Assembly: GCF_030034735.1 (NCBI RefSeq)
Contig: NZ_CP125370.1
Location: 5,503,001-5,567,000 of the forward strand
From: Paenibacillus sp. RC334
Lineage (GTDB): Bacteria; Bacillota; Bacilli; Paenibacillales; Paenibacillaceae
Length of the DNA stretch: 64,000 nt
Direction: 5' to 3'
Shown here: one piece after another, positions 20,671 to 28,668 of the stretch
Numbering within the stretch: position 1 is the first letter of the stretch
Layout of the letters: every line of letters starts with the position of its first letter
The notes under the pieces: generated by a model
Seen by the model: the letters and a program-made list of their open reading frames with translations, nothing else
Told to the model about the DNA's origin: nothing
Database searches by the model: none
Translations under genes and position numbers: made by a program

Positions 20671-20747
20671 AGCCGCTTCTTTGGCTTAATGGTTTATGGC
20701 TGGTATACCTGCCACTTCCATTTCGCCAAAGGGCGGTTTCCTTTTTT
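20671..20747 (+). terminator. Terminator of the flavodiiron cluster
   Basis: AGCCGCTTCTTTGGC (20671-20685) pairs with GCCAAAGGGCGG (20725-20736) around a loop of about 39 bases, followed by TTTCCTTTTTTT. Confidence 0.7.
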
Positions 20748-20764
20748 TCACCCTATATAATGGG

Positions 20765-22666
20765 CTATCTTTCAATCGTTGTGTTCACACCTTGGGGAGA
20801 CGCTCCCCATACGTGCTTCCCAGAAGGAAGCTCCGGTGCAGCCGTGTCCTCGGCGGACTTGGCCTGAATCGTGGCGGACTTGGAGCAATCCCATACCACT
20901 TTGACCAGATATCCAAACAGCAGCACGTTCAACAACGAGGTCACACATAGAATAACTCCATAGCTGTCCTGAGAGTTCGAGCTATAGAAAATATCGAAGG
21001 TGTTCAGGAAAATCGTGAGACTGAATCCACCCGCAAGCCATAAAAATCTCCGGTCCCGCAAATACAGATACGCCAGCACTGCCAACGCCGCGGCCGGGAA
21101 CAGATACCGTTCATGCATGCTGGAAGCGAAGGTGAACACACCCGCAATCTGCACCAGTGCAGCCGCGGCCACAAACTCTGGTTTGCCACTGCATGCATAC
21201 ATCCACCACGTAAACAAAGTCACCAACACAATGCCGATCATGCCCCATGTGTGGTAGCTGAACAGGAACAACGTCGTTGTGTCCTGCGTGTAGTTGCCAC
21301 CAATCAGTGCGAAGAAATTATATGCGTTCACAGAAGCATACGGATACTCACCAACCGTTCCTTTGTATAAATCAAGCAGCCATAATGGCTCCTGCCCCCA
21401 TGAAAATGGCAGCACGACCAGAATTGTCGTCACAACCGCTGCACCTACAGCCAGCAACCAAGGTTGTACTTTGCGTTGTCTCAGCAGCTCGAAGAACAGA
21501 ATCGGGCCATAAATAATCCCCTGTGGCTTCATCAACACCGCTATCGTAAACAATACGGTGGACCATCCTACTCTGTTTTCCACCAACAACACAACCATAC
21601 CCACAATCAGCAATGTAAAGAATGAATCTACTTGTCCCCAGAAGGTCGAATTGATAAATACCGCCGGGTTAAATACATAGAACAATGCCAGCCCGATGCT
21701 GATTCCAAAGCCGACTCGTTTGCTCGCCAACCGATACAGCATGTACGCTGTCGCGATATCGGCTAATATATTCGGAAGCCGTAGCAGCACGGACATATAG
21801 GGACTGAAAGCGTCCGTAGAGCCGATTTTACCGATCACATATAAAATATAAATATAGAACGGCGGATAATCACTTGATCCGTTCGTGTAAAATCCCGTTA
21901 AGCTGTCCGCTGCCGTTGTAGCCCAGTTACGGAATAGCATTAAATCCATGTGCCCCGAAATCCACGGCGCTATCGCCATTCTTAAAAAGAATCCCACGCC
22001 AAGCACGGTCCATAACATCAGCCCCCGGTTACGTTCCCCGATCTTCCATACACTGGCCCGAAAACGGTACACAATGAATACAAACGCACCGAAGAACAAA
22101 GCGGCAAAGATCGCCAGCGGAGTCGCATAAGCAGATGAAGACTGTCCGCCTCTTCCACCACTCATACCACCGCCGGGTCCGCCCATGCTCATACCAGGGC
22201 CGCCGTTACCGGACATACCGCCCGGACCTCGCTGTTGCCCGTCTCTGACAGCACCGTTGCCTCCGGAGGTAGATGTGTCATTCCCGGCCGTTGTACCTTT
22301 ATCACCCGATGTCGATGTACCTTGGGTGGATGAATCGGCAGATTGGCCTGTCGTACCTTGACTCTTACCGTCAGAGCTGTCCATGGTATCCGTCGATGTC
22401 GAATTGGAGCGGGTATCCTGCCCTACATTTCCTGCTCCACGATTTCCAGCGCTCTGTCCGTTCGAGGGGCGTTGCCCCGGCGCTCCCATGCCTCTACCGG
22501 GTCCGCCGCCTCCTCCAAATCCGCCGGACGGGCCCTGTCTAATAGCAGCAGACTGGGATGCCGAGCTGCCAGAATAACTCCATAACGAAACCACACTAAC
22601 CACAGCACACAATATGAGACTGAACAGAAGTATATATTTCAGGCGGTTCTCTTTCCGCACGTTCAA
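20765..22666 (-). CDS. Polytopic membrane glycosyltransferase-like protein with Gly/Ser-rich insert
   Basis: About 633 residues. One N-terminal membrane segment (LKYILLFSLILCAVVSVVSL) is followed by about 145 residues of low-complexity Gly/Ser/Asn/Gln sequence, then about eleven membrane segments with motifs HMDLMLFRNW and SDYPPFYIYILY, typical of GT-C enzymes (GT39/GT87 relatives) that use polyprenyl-phosphate sugars outside the membrane. The open frame starts at 22702, but a TTG at 22666 follows GAGAGGTG and fits better. It stands alone between terminators; the acceptor is unknown. The Gly-rich insert is unusual for the fold. Confidence 0.75.
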   Translation of the reverse strand: MNVRKENRLKYILLFSLILCAVVSVVSLWSYSGSSASQSAAIRQGPSGGFGGGGGPGRGMGAPGQRPSNGQSAGNRGAGNVGQDTRSNSTSTDTMDSSDGKSQGTTGQSADSSTQGTSTSGDKGTTAGNDTSTSGGNGAVRDGQQRGPGGMSGNGGPGMSMGGPGGGMSGGRGGQSSSAYATPLAIFAALFFGAFVFIVYRFRASVWKIGERNRGLMLWTVLGVGFFLRMAIAPWISGHMDLMLFRNWATTAADSLTGFYTNGSSDYPPFYIYILYVIGKIGSTDAFSPYMSVLLRLPNILADIATAYMLYRLASKRVGFGISIGLALFYVFNPAVFINSTFWGQVDSFFTLLIVGMVVLLVENRVGWSTVLFTIAVLMKPQGIIYGPILFFELLRQRKVQPWLLAVGAAVVTTILVVLPFSWGQEPLWLLDLYKGTVGEYPYASVNAYNFFALIGGNYTQDTTTLFLFSYHTWGMIGIVLVTLFTWWMYACSGKPEFVAAAALVQIAGVFTFASSMHERYLFPAAALAVLAYLYLRDRRFLWLAGGFSLTIFLNTFDIFYSSNSQDSYGVILCVTSLLNVLLFGYLVKVVWDCSKSATIQAKSAEDTAAPELPSGKHVWGASPQGVNTTIER

Positions 22667-22763
22667 ATCCGATGCACCTCTCTCTGTATCTATTTTCCTC
22701 ATATTGTATCTGTCATAGCTGAGGGCATCGTGAGTTCTGGCTGAAAGTTGGCTGAATACAGAA

Positions 22764-23477
22764 TCATTTCTTCACAAATTGCCGCTCCATCTCCTGAATG
22801 GCCCGTTCGATTGAGTCCTGTGGATGTTCAAGCAGGTTGCCATGTCCGACAGCCAGTAGAGATGGCTTGAATCGCGCCAGCTTTTTGGCGCTTTCCAGTG
22901 AAATTTCCCTGTTCCAGGTGGCCAGTGCGGGAAATGGAAACAGCGGCTTAAGCCTCCCTGACACCGCAACGCCGCCTCGGACCTGGAGGGCATCGCCTGC
23001 AATCAATGCACGGGTACGAGTGTCCAAAAATGCCATCGAGCCTGGCGTATGTCCCGGTGCGCTGATCGCCAGCAACGAACCCACATGATCCCCTTCTTGC
23101 AGCAGAACGTCAGGCTGTGTACGGATGTTTTTGGGCACACTGCCCCGAATCGGAGTATTCGGTTCACCCGTATCCAGCGATACATCGCCCTTTAACAGCC
23201 GCGCATCCCGTCTGGAAATGAATACTTGCACATCCGGATGCCGTGCCTTCAACCTATCCAGTGCACCCACATGATCCTCATGGGCATGAGTAAGTACAAT
23301 TCGTAGGATTGGCTGCCCCATCCGCGCAACAGCCTTCTCGATACCATCTGCACTATAAGGAAGTCCGGCATCTATCAATGTTAGCCCCTCCTTTTCCTGC
23401 ACCAAATAGCAGTTCACCGGGAACAGTCTCGGCAGAAACGTCAATTGAACTACATGCTGCACCTGAACAACACGCAT
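22764..23477 (-). CDS. Metallo-beta-lactamase-fold hydrolase
   Basis: A 237-residue MBL-fold protein with the dinuclear metal motif THAHEDHVG, a second His in SAPGHTPGSM, Asp in IAGDAL and a final His in VGHGNLLEH. This set suits a glyoxalase II-like hydrolase or lactonase. The ATG at 23477 follows GAGGAGATGAG; the open frame extends 47 codons further upstream but that part overlaps an inverted-repeat operator. Substrate unknown. Confidence 0.85.
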   Translation of the reverse strand: MRVVQVQHVVQLTFLPRLFPVNCYLVQEKEGLTLIDAGLPYSADGIEKAVARMGQPILRIVLTHAHEDHVGALDRLKARHPDVQVFISRRDARLLKGDVSLDTGEPNTPIRGSVPKNIRTQPDVLLQEGDHVGSLLAISAPGHTPGSMAFLDTRTRALIAGDALQVRGGVAVSGRLKPLFPFPALATWNREISLESAKKLARFKPSLLAVGHGNLLEHPQDSIERAIQEMERQFVKK

Positions 23478-23497
23478 CCATCTCATCTCCTCATCTC

Positions 23498-23547
23498 GTT
23501 TAAAACTAATTATATTAGTATTATAAATAATATCATTAGTTTTAAAC
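23498..23547. promoter_or_regulatory. Long AT-rich inverted repeat, probable operator
   Basis: GTTTAAAACTAAT (23498-23510) and ATTAGTTTTAAAC (23535-23547) form a perfect 13-base inverted repeat, and the left half contains a second palindrome ACTAAT-TAT-ATTAGT (23505-23519). It lies 20 bases upstream of the hydrolase start, where a repressor would block transcription. The repressor is unknown; the TetR gene at 26 kb has related ATTAGTTT repeats in its own upstream region. Confidence 0.5.
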
Positions 23548-23573
23548 AAATCTTTTCGCAGATATTCCGCAGC

Positions 23574-23610
23574 AAAAAGGCAGACCCGGAATAACATCCC
23601 TGGTCTGCCT
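23574..23610 (-). terminator. Terminator of the NAD(P)-binding protein gene
   Basis: On the minus strand AGGCAGACC (23610-23602) pairs with GGTCTGCCT (23586-23578), followed by TTTTT. It lies 35 bases after the stop at 23645. Confidence 0.75.
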
Positions 23611-23644
23611 CTCTCCAACTATGATGTGAATGCTCCTAAATCCA

Positions 23645-24289
23645 TCAACCCTGCTGGACAGCCTCAGCAATGGGCGTGCTGCCTGACGCCAGATTAATCG
23701 CACGGTGATACGTCTGCCGTTCATCCAGTGCCGCTACCACTACTGCCGCTACATCCTCACGGGAAATGGTGCTAACGGAAGAATCATCTCCCGTAGCGAC
23801 CTTTCCGATACCGGGATCATCTGTCAATCCACCCGGACGAAGGATCGTGTAATCCAGATTACTCGCTTCCAGCAAGCGATCTGCATAATGCTTTGCCACG
23901 TAATACGGCTTAATCGACTCAGGCCATTGCTCCCGATTCTCCGCATGCCTTGCGCTGACCATAATGAAGCGGTGAATGCCTGCCTGCTTGGCAGCTTCCA
24001 TAGCCTTGACTGCTCCATCGAGGTCGATAAGCAGGGTTTTGTCCGCGCCTGTTTTGCCACCGGAACCTGCCGTGAATACGATAGCATCGCTACCCTTTAC
24101 GGCTGCGGCAATGTCGTCAACCGTTCCTTCGAGATCAGCGATCACCGTTTCCGCACCCAAACGTTCAAGCGCTTCAGCCTGATCCTGATTGCGAATCAAC
24201 GCCTTTACGCGATGCGAGTCATTTTCACCCAGCAGACGAACAAGATGTCTGCCTACTTTTCCATTTGCGCCAATCACCAGTACGTTCAC
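23645..24289 (-). CDS. Atypical SDR, NAD(P)-binding protein (YhfK/HSCARG-like)
   Basis: A 214-residue single Rossmann domain. The N-terminal motif VLVIGANGKVGRHL, the strand DLEG and the later TILRPGGLTDDPG are typical of small NAD(P)H-binding atypical SDRs such as Bacillus YhfK. The open frame begins at 24319, but a GTG at 24289 sits five bases after AGGAGGG and gives the expected N-terminus. Such proteins often act as redox sensors or quinone/flavin reductases; no specific role can be assigned. Confidence 0.85.
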   Translation of the reverse strand: MNVLVIGANGKVGRHLVRLLGENDSHRVKALIRNQDQAEALERLGAETVIADLEGTVDDIAAAVKGSDAIVFTAGSGGKTGADKTLLIDLDGAVKAMEAAKQAGIHRFIMVSARHAENREQWPESIKPYYVAKHYADRLLEASNLDYTILRPGGLTDDPGIGKVATGDDSSVSTISREDVAAVVVAALDERQTYHRAINLASGSTPIAEAVQQG

Positions 24290-24398
24290 AATATCCCTCC
24301 TGTATTCGCAGTCTCTCATCTACATTATACAGAAGTATTTTACCCGTATGGTTCAAGTCGCAATCAGATGGGTATGTCGAGTTTGTGATCAGGTTGTC

Positions 24399-25805
24399 TT
24401 ACAGCTTGGCTTCCCGCTCCCAGCACTCCACTTGCTCCAGCCCCGGAATGCTATCTTTGTAGAACACAGGGTCGTGACCCGCCTTTTTCTGCCGTGAATA
24501 ATCCTTTAAGGCTGCAAAAGCGACTCGGGATAAAAGGGCAATGGCAATCAGATTGACGACAACCATCATGCCCATAAATAAATCAGCCAAATCCCACACC
24601 AGTTGCACCTTGGCCACCGCTCCGAAAATCACCATGCCAATTACAGCAGCGCGATACAGCCATACCCAGATTTTCTTGGATTTCATAAACTCGATGTTCG
24701 TTTCACCGTAATAGTAGTTACCGATCAATGTGCTGAAAGCGAACAGGAATACCATGATGGCAAGAAAACCGGACGCCCACGGGCCGATGTGCACACTAAG
24801 AGCCGCCTGGGTCAGCTCAATACCACTAAGTCCCGGCTTCGTATACGCACCGGATAACAAAATAATCATTGCCGTGCTCGTACATATAATAAGCGTATCC
24901 GTCAGCACCCCGAATGCCTGGATCAAGCCTTGCTTGACCGGATGGCTGGTGTCTGCCGTAGCTGCCGCATTCGGTGCGCTCCCCATTCCTGCTTCATTGG
25001 AAAATAAACCACGCTTGATGCCGTGCATCAGAGCTGCCCCGATGGAGCCTCCCGCAACCTGCTCGAAACCGAACGCACTGCGTACAATCAGGGACAATAT
25101 CTGCGGCAATTGCTGAATATTAATGATTACAATAAACAGCGCAATTCCGATATACAGCACTGCCAGTACAATGACGATATATTCGGACATTTTGGCAATC
25201 CGCTTGATCCCCCCAAAAATAATGACCGCAAACACAGCCGCCATCAGCAGACCTACAACCAGCCGACTCGTGCCGAAGGCATTTTCGAAAGCTAGCGTAA
25301 TCGTGTTGGACTGCACCGCGTTAAAGACCAGACCAAAGCTCAGTGTAATCAGTATCGCAAAAACAATACCCATCCACCGCTTCTTCAATCCGATCTCCAT
25401 GTAATACGCGGGGCCACCGCGGAATCCATCTTTGTCCTTCACTTTATATACTTGGGCTAATGTGCTTTCAACGAAGCTGGAGGCTGATCCGATAATCGCA
25501 ATGATCCACATCCAGAACACCGCACCCGGCCCACCCAGCGCAATGGCAAGAGCAATCCCTGTAATGTTACCCGTACCTACACGCGCCGCCATGCTGATAC
25601 AAAATGCCTGAAAAGGCGAAATGCTGTCCCTGGAGCCGCGCTTCGACTCTTTCAGAACGCGGAACATATCTCCGATCATTCGTACTTGCAGACCCTTAGT
25701 GCGGAACGTAAAAAATAGTCCCAATGCGATCAGCATGACAATTAACAACTTGGACCAGAAAAAGTCGTTAATTACACCGATCACATCCTGTAAAAGCTGT
25801 TGCAT
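24399..25805 (-). CDS. Sodium:alanine symporter (AGCS family)
   Basis: A 468-residue polytopic transporter of the alanine/glycine:cation symporter family. The signature RVGTGNITGIALAIALGGPGA, the phrase GGPAYYMEIGL and SNEAGMGSAPNAAA are visible. The ATG at 25805 follows a GGGGGA ribosome binding site; an upstream extension of 40 codons is unlikely to be translated. It would import alanine or glycine with Na+. It is monocistronic as far as can be seen. Confidence 0.93.
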   Translation of the reverse strand: MQQLLQDVIGVINDFFWSKLLIVMLIALGLFFTFRTKGLQVRMIGDMFRVLKESKRGSRDSISPFQAFCISMAARVGTGNITGIALAIALGGPGAVFWMWIIAIIGSASSFVESTLAQVYKVKDKDGFRGGPAYYMEIGLKKRWMGIVFAILITLSFGLVFNAVQSNTITLAFENAFGTSRLVVGLLMAAVFAVIIFGGIKRIAKMSEYIVIVLAVLYIGIALFIVIINIQQLPQILSLIVRSAFGFEQVAGGSIGAALMHGIKRGLFSNEAGMGSAPNAAATADTSHPVKQGLIQAFGVLTDTLIICTSTAMIILLSGAYTKPGLSGIELTQAALSVHIGPWASGFLAIMVFLFAFSTLIGNYYYGETNIEFMKSKKIWVWLYRAAVIGMVIFGAVAKVQLVWDLADLFMGMMVVVNLIAIALLSRVAFAALKDYSRQKKAGHDPVFYKDSIPGLEQVECWEREAKL

Positions 25806-25983
25806 CCACAATCCCCCAATATCCCTTGATTCATTCCCGCTGTAGAACCGGTTCCATATTCGGCCGTTTAACAGTATTTTTTGAGTATAACAATTTTTAG
25901 CCACACAGAACAGATAATTATACATTTTATTTTATAGAAGCCATTAACAGGAAACCTCACAGAGTTTGAACCTCATGTTATAC

Positions 25984-26556
25984 TCATTTCTGCTGCACAC
26001 GCAAACCTGCCAAAAAAGTGTTCATCATGACTTCAATACTCCGATCCACTTCTACGGGCAAACCAAAGCCGCCCTTCTGTTCGAGCGAGGCAAAACCATG
26101 AAGCAGACTGCGGAACCCCCTCGCCGCATGAACACAATCCTCTTCCTTAAATCCGTAACCGCTGGACAGAACAGAAATAACAAGCTCCGCCACACGATCC
26201 GCAGCCTGCCTCACTTCGGGATTATTTCGATCAGTTGCATACAGCATCGCTTCATACAAACCAGGTCGTTCGCGGGCATATCGCATATAGGCTTTCCCCA
26301 TAGCGGTCAATGCATCGTCACCCGCTCTGCCAACCGCCGCGCTCATCAAAGCTTCCTCCAACTGTCCCAGGCTGTGCAGAGCCAGCACTTGGCGCAGTCC
26401 GTTCAACCCGTCCACGTGGTTATACAAAGACGGGGGGCGAATGTGCAGCTTCTGCGCCAGCGTGGTGAGCGTGACATCGCCCATCCCCCGTTCATTGGCA
26501 ATGTCCTCGGCAGCCTGTAGAATATCGTGCAGCTTCACTCCGTTTCTGGGTGACAT
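25984..26556 (-). CDS. TetR/AcrR-family regulator with WHG-type C-terminal domain
   Basis: A 190-residue regulator. The N-terminal helix-turn-helix is seen in DVTLTTLAQKLHIRPPSLYNHVDGL. The C-terminal ligand domain ends with RSLLHGFASLEQKGGFGLP, the WHG-domain signature. The ATG at 26556 follows AAAGGAG by eight bases. It is divergent from the fetAB pair, with a palindromic repeat element and a 12-base tandem repeat between them, and convergent with nothing. Targets unknown; autoregulation is likely. Confidence 0.87.
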   Translation of the reverse strand: MSPRNGVKLHDILQAAEDIANERGMGDVTLTTLAQKLHIRPPSLYNHVDGLNGLRQVLALHSLGQLEEALMSAAVGRAGDDALTAMGKAYMRYARERPGLYEAMLYATDRNNPEVRQAADRVAELVISVLSSGYGFKEEDCVHAARGFRSLLHGFASLEQKGGFGLPVEVDRSIEVMMNTFLAGLRVQQK

Positions 26557-26602
26557 CAGCATTTCTCCTTTAATCGAATTTCTAATTTCTATGTAAGGCA
26601 TT

Positions 26603-26657
26603 GACGTGAGCATTTTGCATAAAGCGTCGGGAATCGAATGATGCAAAATGCTGACGT
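26603..26657. repeat. Small palindromic repeat, copy A (MITE/REP-like)
   Basis: AGCATTTTGCAT (26609-26620) and ATGCAAAATGCT (26641-26652) are perfect inverted ends around a 20-base centre containing GTCGGGAATCGAATG. GACGT occurs on both sides (26603-26607 and 26653-26657), like a target duplication. A longer relative is at 28477-28605. Confidence 0.55.
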
Positions 26658-26697
26658 ATAAAAATACAAAATGAGCCTGATTTCTATTTTAGCTAAT

Positions 26698-26721
26698 CCT
26701 ATTAGTTTACCTATTAGTTTA
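26698..26721. repeat. 12-base tandem repeat upstream of TetR and fetA genes
   Basis: CCTATTAGTTTA occurs twice head to tail. The core ATTAGTTT also occurs in the inverted repeat upstream of the hydrolase at 23.5 kb. It may be a regulator binding site. Confidence 0.45.
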
Positions 26722-26838
26722 TACAAAAAAGCTATGGTTTGAAAGCATATCAGCTTTTACTGATATAATGAACGAAGCAAGATCATAGAGCGGGTCTGAC
26801 CACTTTTTCGATCCCATGTAAAGGAGATAGCTATATCT

Positions 26839-27579
26839 ATGGATCCCAAGCCACTTCCAGCCATTGAATTTAAGCACATCACCAAATACTTCATCGGGTC
26901 TGAACAGCAACGTGCTGTCCTGAATGGAATTACGGCAAAAGTTTCTCCCGGCAAAATCACCACGCTGGTTGGCCCGTCCGGGTCTGGTAAAAGCACGCTG
27001 CTTTCACTGTGTAATCTTCTACTGACGCCGGATGAAGGGGAAATCAGCGTATTCGGCAAGCCCCTTTCCGAATGGGAAATCCCTGAACTGAGACGAAAGG
27101 TCGCACTGGTTTTTCAGGATGCCCCCATGCTGCAAGGAACCGTTCTGTATAATCTTCAGACCGTAGAACGGTTGCATGGCACGGTGCTGCATGATCCAGG
27201 CGACTTGTTAGAGCGTGTAGGGCTTACCCGCGATCTACTGGAGCAAAAGGCGCAGGAGCTATCCGGAGGTCAAAGACAGCGCTTGGCCTTGGCGCGAACG
27301 CTTGCGAACCGCCCGGATATTTTACTGCTGGATGAGATTACTTCCGCACTGGACCCGGCCTCGGTCAAAGAGGTAGAGGAACTGTTGCTTCAAATGAACA
27401 AAGAAGAGGGAACGACGATGATCTGGATTACGCATCATATGGAACAAGCCCGCAGAGTAGGCCATGAAACATGGCTGATGATCGACGGAAAGCTCGTGGA
27501 GCAAGCGGATACCGAGGCTTTTTTCGATGCACCACAGCACAATGAAACCCGCAGGTTCATAGCAGGAGAATGGGTATGA
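26839..27579 (+). CDS. fetA: ABC transporter ATP-binding protein, FetA type
   Basis: A 246-residue ABC ATPase with Walker A GPSGSGKST (K51), Q-loop VFQDAP, signature ELSGGQRQR, Walker B ILLLDEITSALD and the switch His in WITHHMEQ. Its stop overlaps the start of a FetB/YbbM-type permease gene, which identifies the pair as FetAB-like, in E. coli associated with iron export and oxidative-stress resistance. AAGGAGATA precedes the ATG. No Fur or PerR box was seen nearby. Confidence 0.85.
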   Translation: MDPKPLPAIEFKHITKYFIGSEQQRAVLNGITAKVSPGKITTLVGPSGSGKSTLLSLCNLLLTPDEGEISVFGKPLSEWEIPELRRKVALVFQDAPMLQGTVLYNLQTVERLHGTVLHDPGDLLERVGLTRDLLEQKAQELSGGQRQRLALARTLANRPDILLLDEITSALDPASVKEVEELLLQMNKEEGTTMIWITHHMEQARRVGHETWLMIDGKLVEQADTEAFFDAPQHNETRRFIAGEWV

Positions 27580-28337
27580 CAATTGTTGCCCTGATTCTTT
27601 CTCTCGGTTTTGTGTTCATCGCCATCGTCATGTCCAAATCCTTCAAGCTTGGTCTGGATCGGGATATCATTATCGCCACGATCAGAGCATCGGTTCAGTT
27701 GCTGGCCATCGGCTATGTGCTGCATTTGATTTTCGGGATGCAGAGCTACGGATTTATCACATTGTTCATTCTGCTCATGATCACCGTAGCCTCCCAAAAT
27801 GTGGCACGCAAAGGACGATTCATTCCCGGCCTTATGTGGAAATCATTCCTGACGCTGCTATGTGTAGAAATCGTTACACAGGCATTCCTGATTAGCCTGC
27901 ATATCATTCCGGCGACAGCCCGGTATATGATTCCGATTAGCGGCATGATCATTGGCAGCTCCATGATTTTGTCCAGTCTGCTGGTGTCCCGGCTCAAGTC
28001 GGAGGTGCTGCTGCGCAAGCCTGAAATCATGCTCATCCTGGCACTAGGTGGCACACCGAGACAAGCCATTTTCCCTATACTCAAGGATTGCATACGCTCC
28101 AGTATGATTCCAACCATTGAGGGACAGAAAACGCTGGGGCTTGTCCAACTTCCCGGCATGATGACCGGGCAGATTATCGCAGGAGCCAATCCCATTGCCG
28201 CTGTCCGTTTGCAGTTGCTGATCGTATTTACCACCATGACCTCTGCTATTCTGACCAGCGTGCTGCTCAGCCTGTTCATTTATCCGGCATTATTTACCCG
28301 CCAGCAGCAGCTGCGTACAGAAGCATGGGAGCGCTAA
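27576..28337 (+). CDS. fetB: FetB-type ABC permease (UPF0014)
   Basis: A 253-residue membrane protein with about seven transmembrane segments. The UPF0014 phrases IRASVQLLAIGYVL, IPISGMIIGSSM and LVQLPGMMTGQIIAGANP are present. The ATG at 27576 overlaps the fetA stop (ATGA) and is better spaced from AGGAGA than the in-frame ATG at 27570. Works with FetA as a metal (probably iron) exporter, by homology. Confidence 0.87.
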   Translation: MTIVALILSLGFVFIAIVMSKSFKLGLDRDIIIATIRASVQLLAIGYVLHLIFGMQSYGFITLFILLMITVASQNVARKGRFIPGLMWKSFLTLLCVEIVTQAFLISLHIIPATARYMIPISGMIIGSSMILSSLLVSRLKSEVLLRKPEIMLILALGGTPRQAIFPILKDCIRSSMIPTIEGQKTLGLVQLPGMMTGQIIAGANPIAAVRLQLLIVFTTMTSAILTSVLLSLFIYPALFTRQQQLRTEAWER

Positions 28338-28367
28338 TCCCTATCCAACACAGCTTTATTTTGCAAA

Positions 28368-28403
28368 AGTCTATCTGCCAGATGATCGGTAGGTAGGCTT
28401 TTT
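28368..28403 (+). terminator. Terminator of fetAB
   Basis: AGTCTATCTGCC (28368-28379) pairs with GGTAGGTAGGCT (28388-28399) with two wobble pairs, followed by TTTTT. Confidence 0.8.
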
Positions 28404-28476
28404 GGTGTATATTCTTGTCCCTGCACGAAAAGATATACTGTGATTTTATATCATCAGGCTTACAATATACATATAT

Positions 28477-28605
28477 AGGTTAAGCATTTTGCATAAATCC
28501 CAAGAGCGATTTCAAATCAGCAATATATAGATCGAAACGGTTTAGTTCGTCTATATATTGTACTTTCGAGCGTTGGGAATCGAATGATGCATCATGCTGA
28601 GGTTA
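28477..28605. repeat. Small palindromic repeat, copy B, with long internal hairpin
   Basis: The ends match copy A: AGCATTTTGCATAAA on the left and TTGGGAATCGAATGATGCA plus ATGCT on the right. Here the centre is about 80 bases and itself folds: CCCAA/TTGGG and CAATATATAG/CTATATATTG. AGGTTA flanks both sides (28477-28482 and 28600-28605). It fills most of the gap between fetB and the amidohydrolase gene. A structured leader RNA for the amidohydrolase is an alternative reading. Confidence 0.55.
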
Positions 28606-28668
28606 AATGTCGATCTAAGAGAGGGCATAGAAATAAGTCATCTAACAACACACAAAGGAGATAAAAAG

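Noticed and set aside
22423..22608. Several open frames on both strands in the Gly-rich part of the membrane glycosyltransferase gene
   Set aside because: GC-rich low-complexity coding sequence lacks stops in all frames; none has start signals or a recognisable product.
28441..28668. Purine or other known riboswitch upstream of the amidohydrolase
   Set aside because: No conserved riboswitch core was found; the structure is accounted for by the palindromic repeat shared with 26603-26657.
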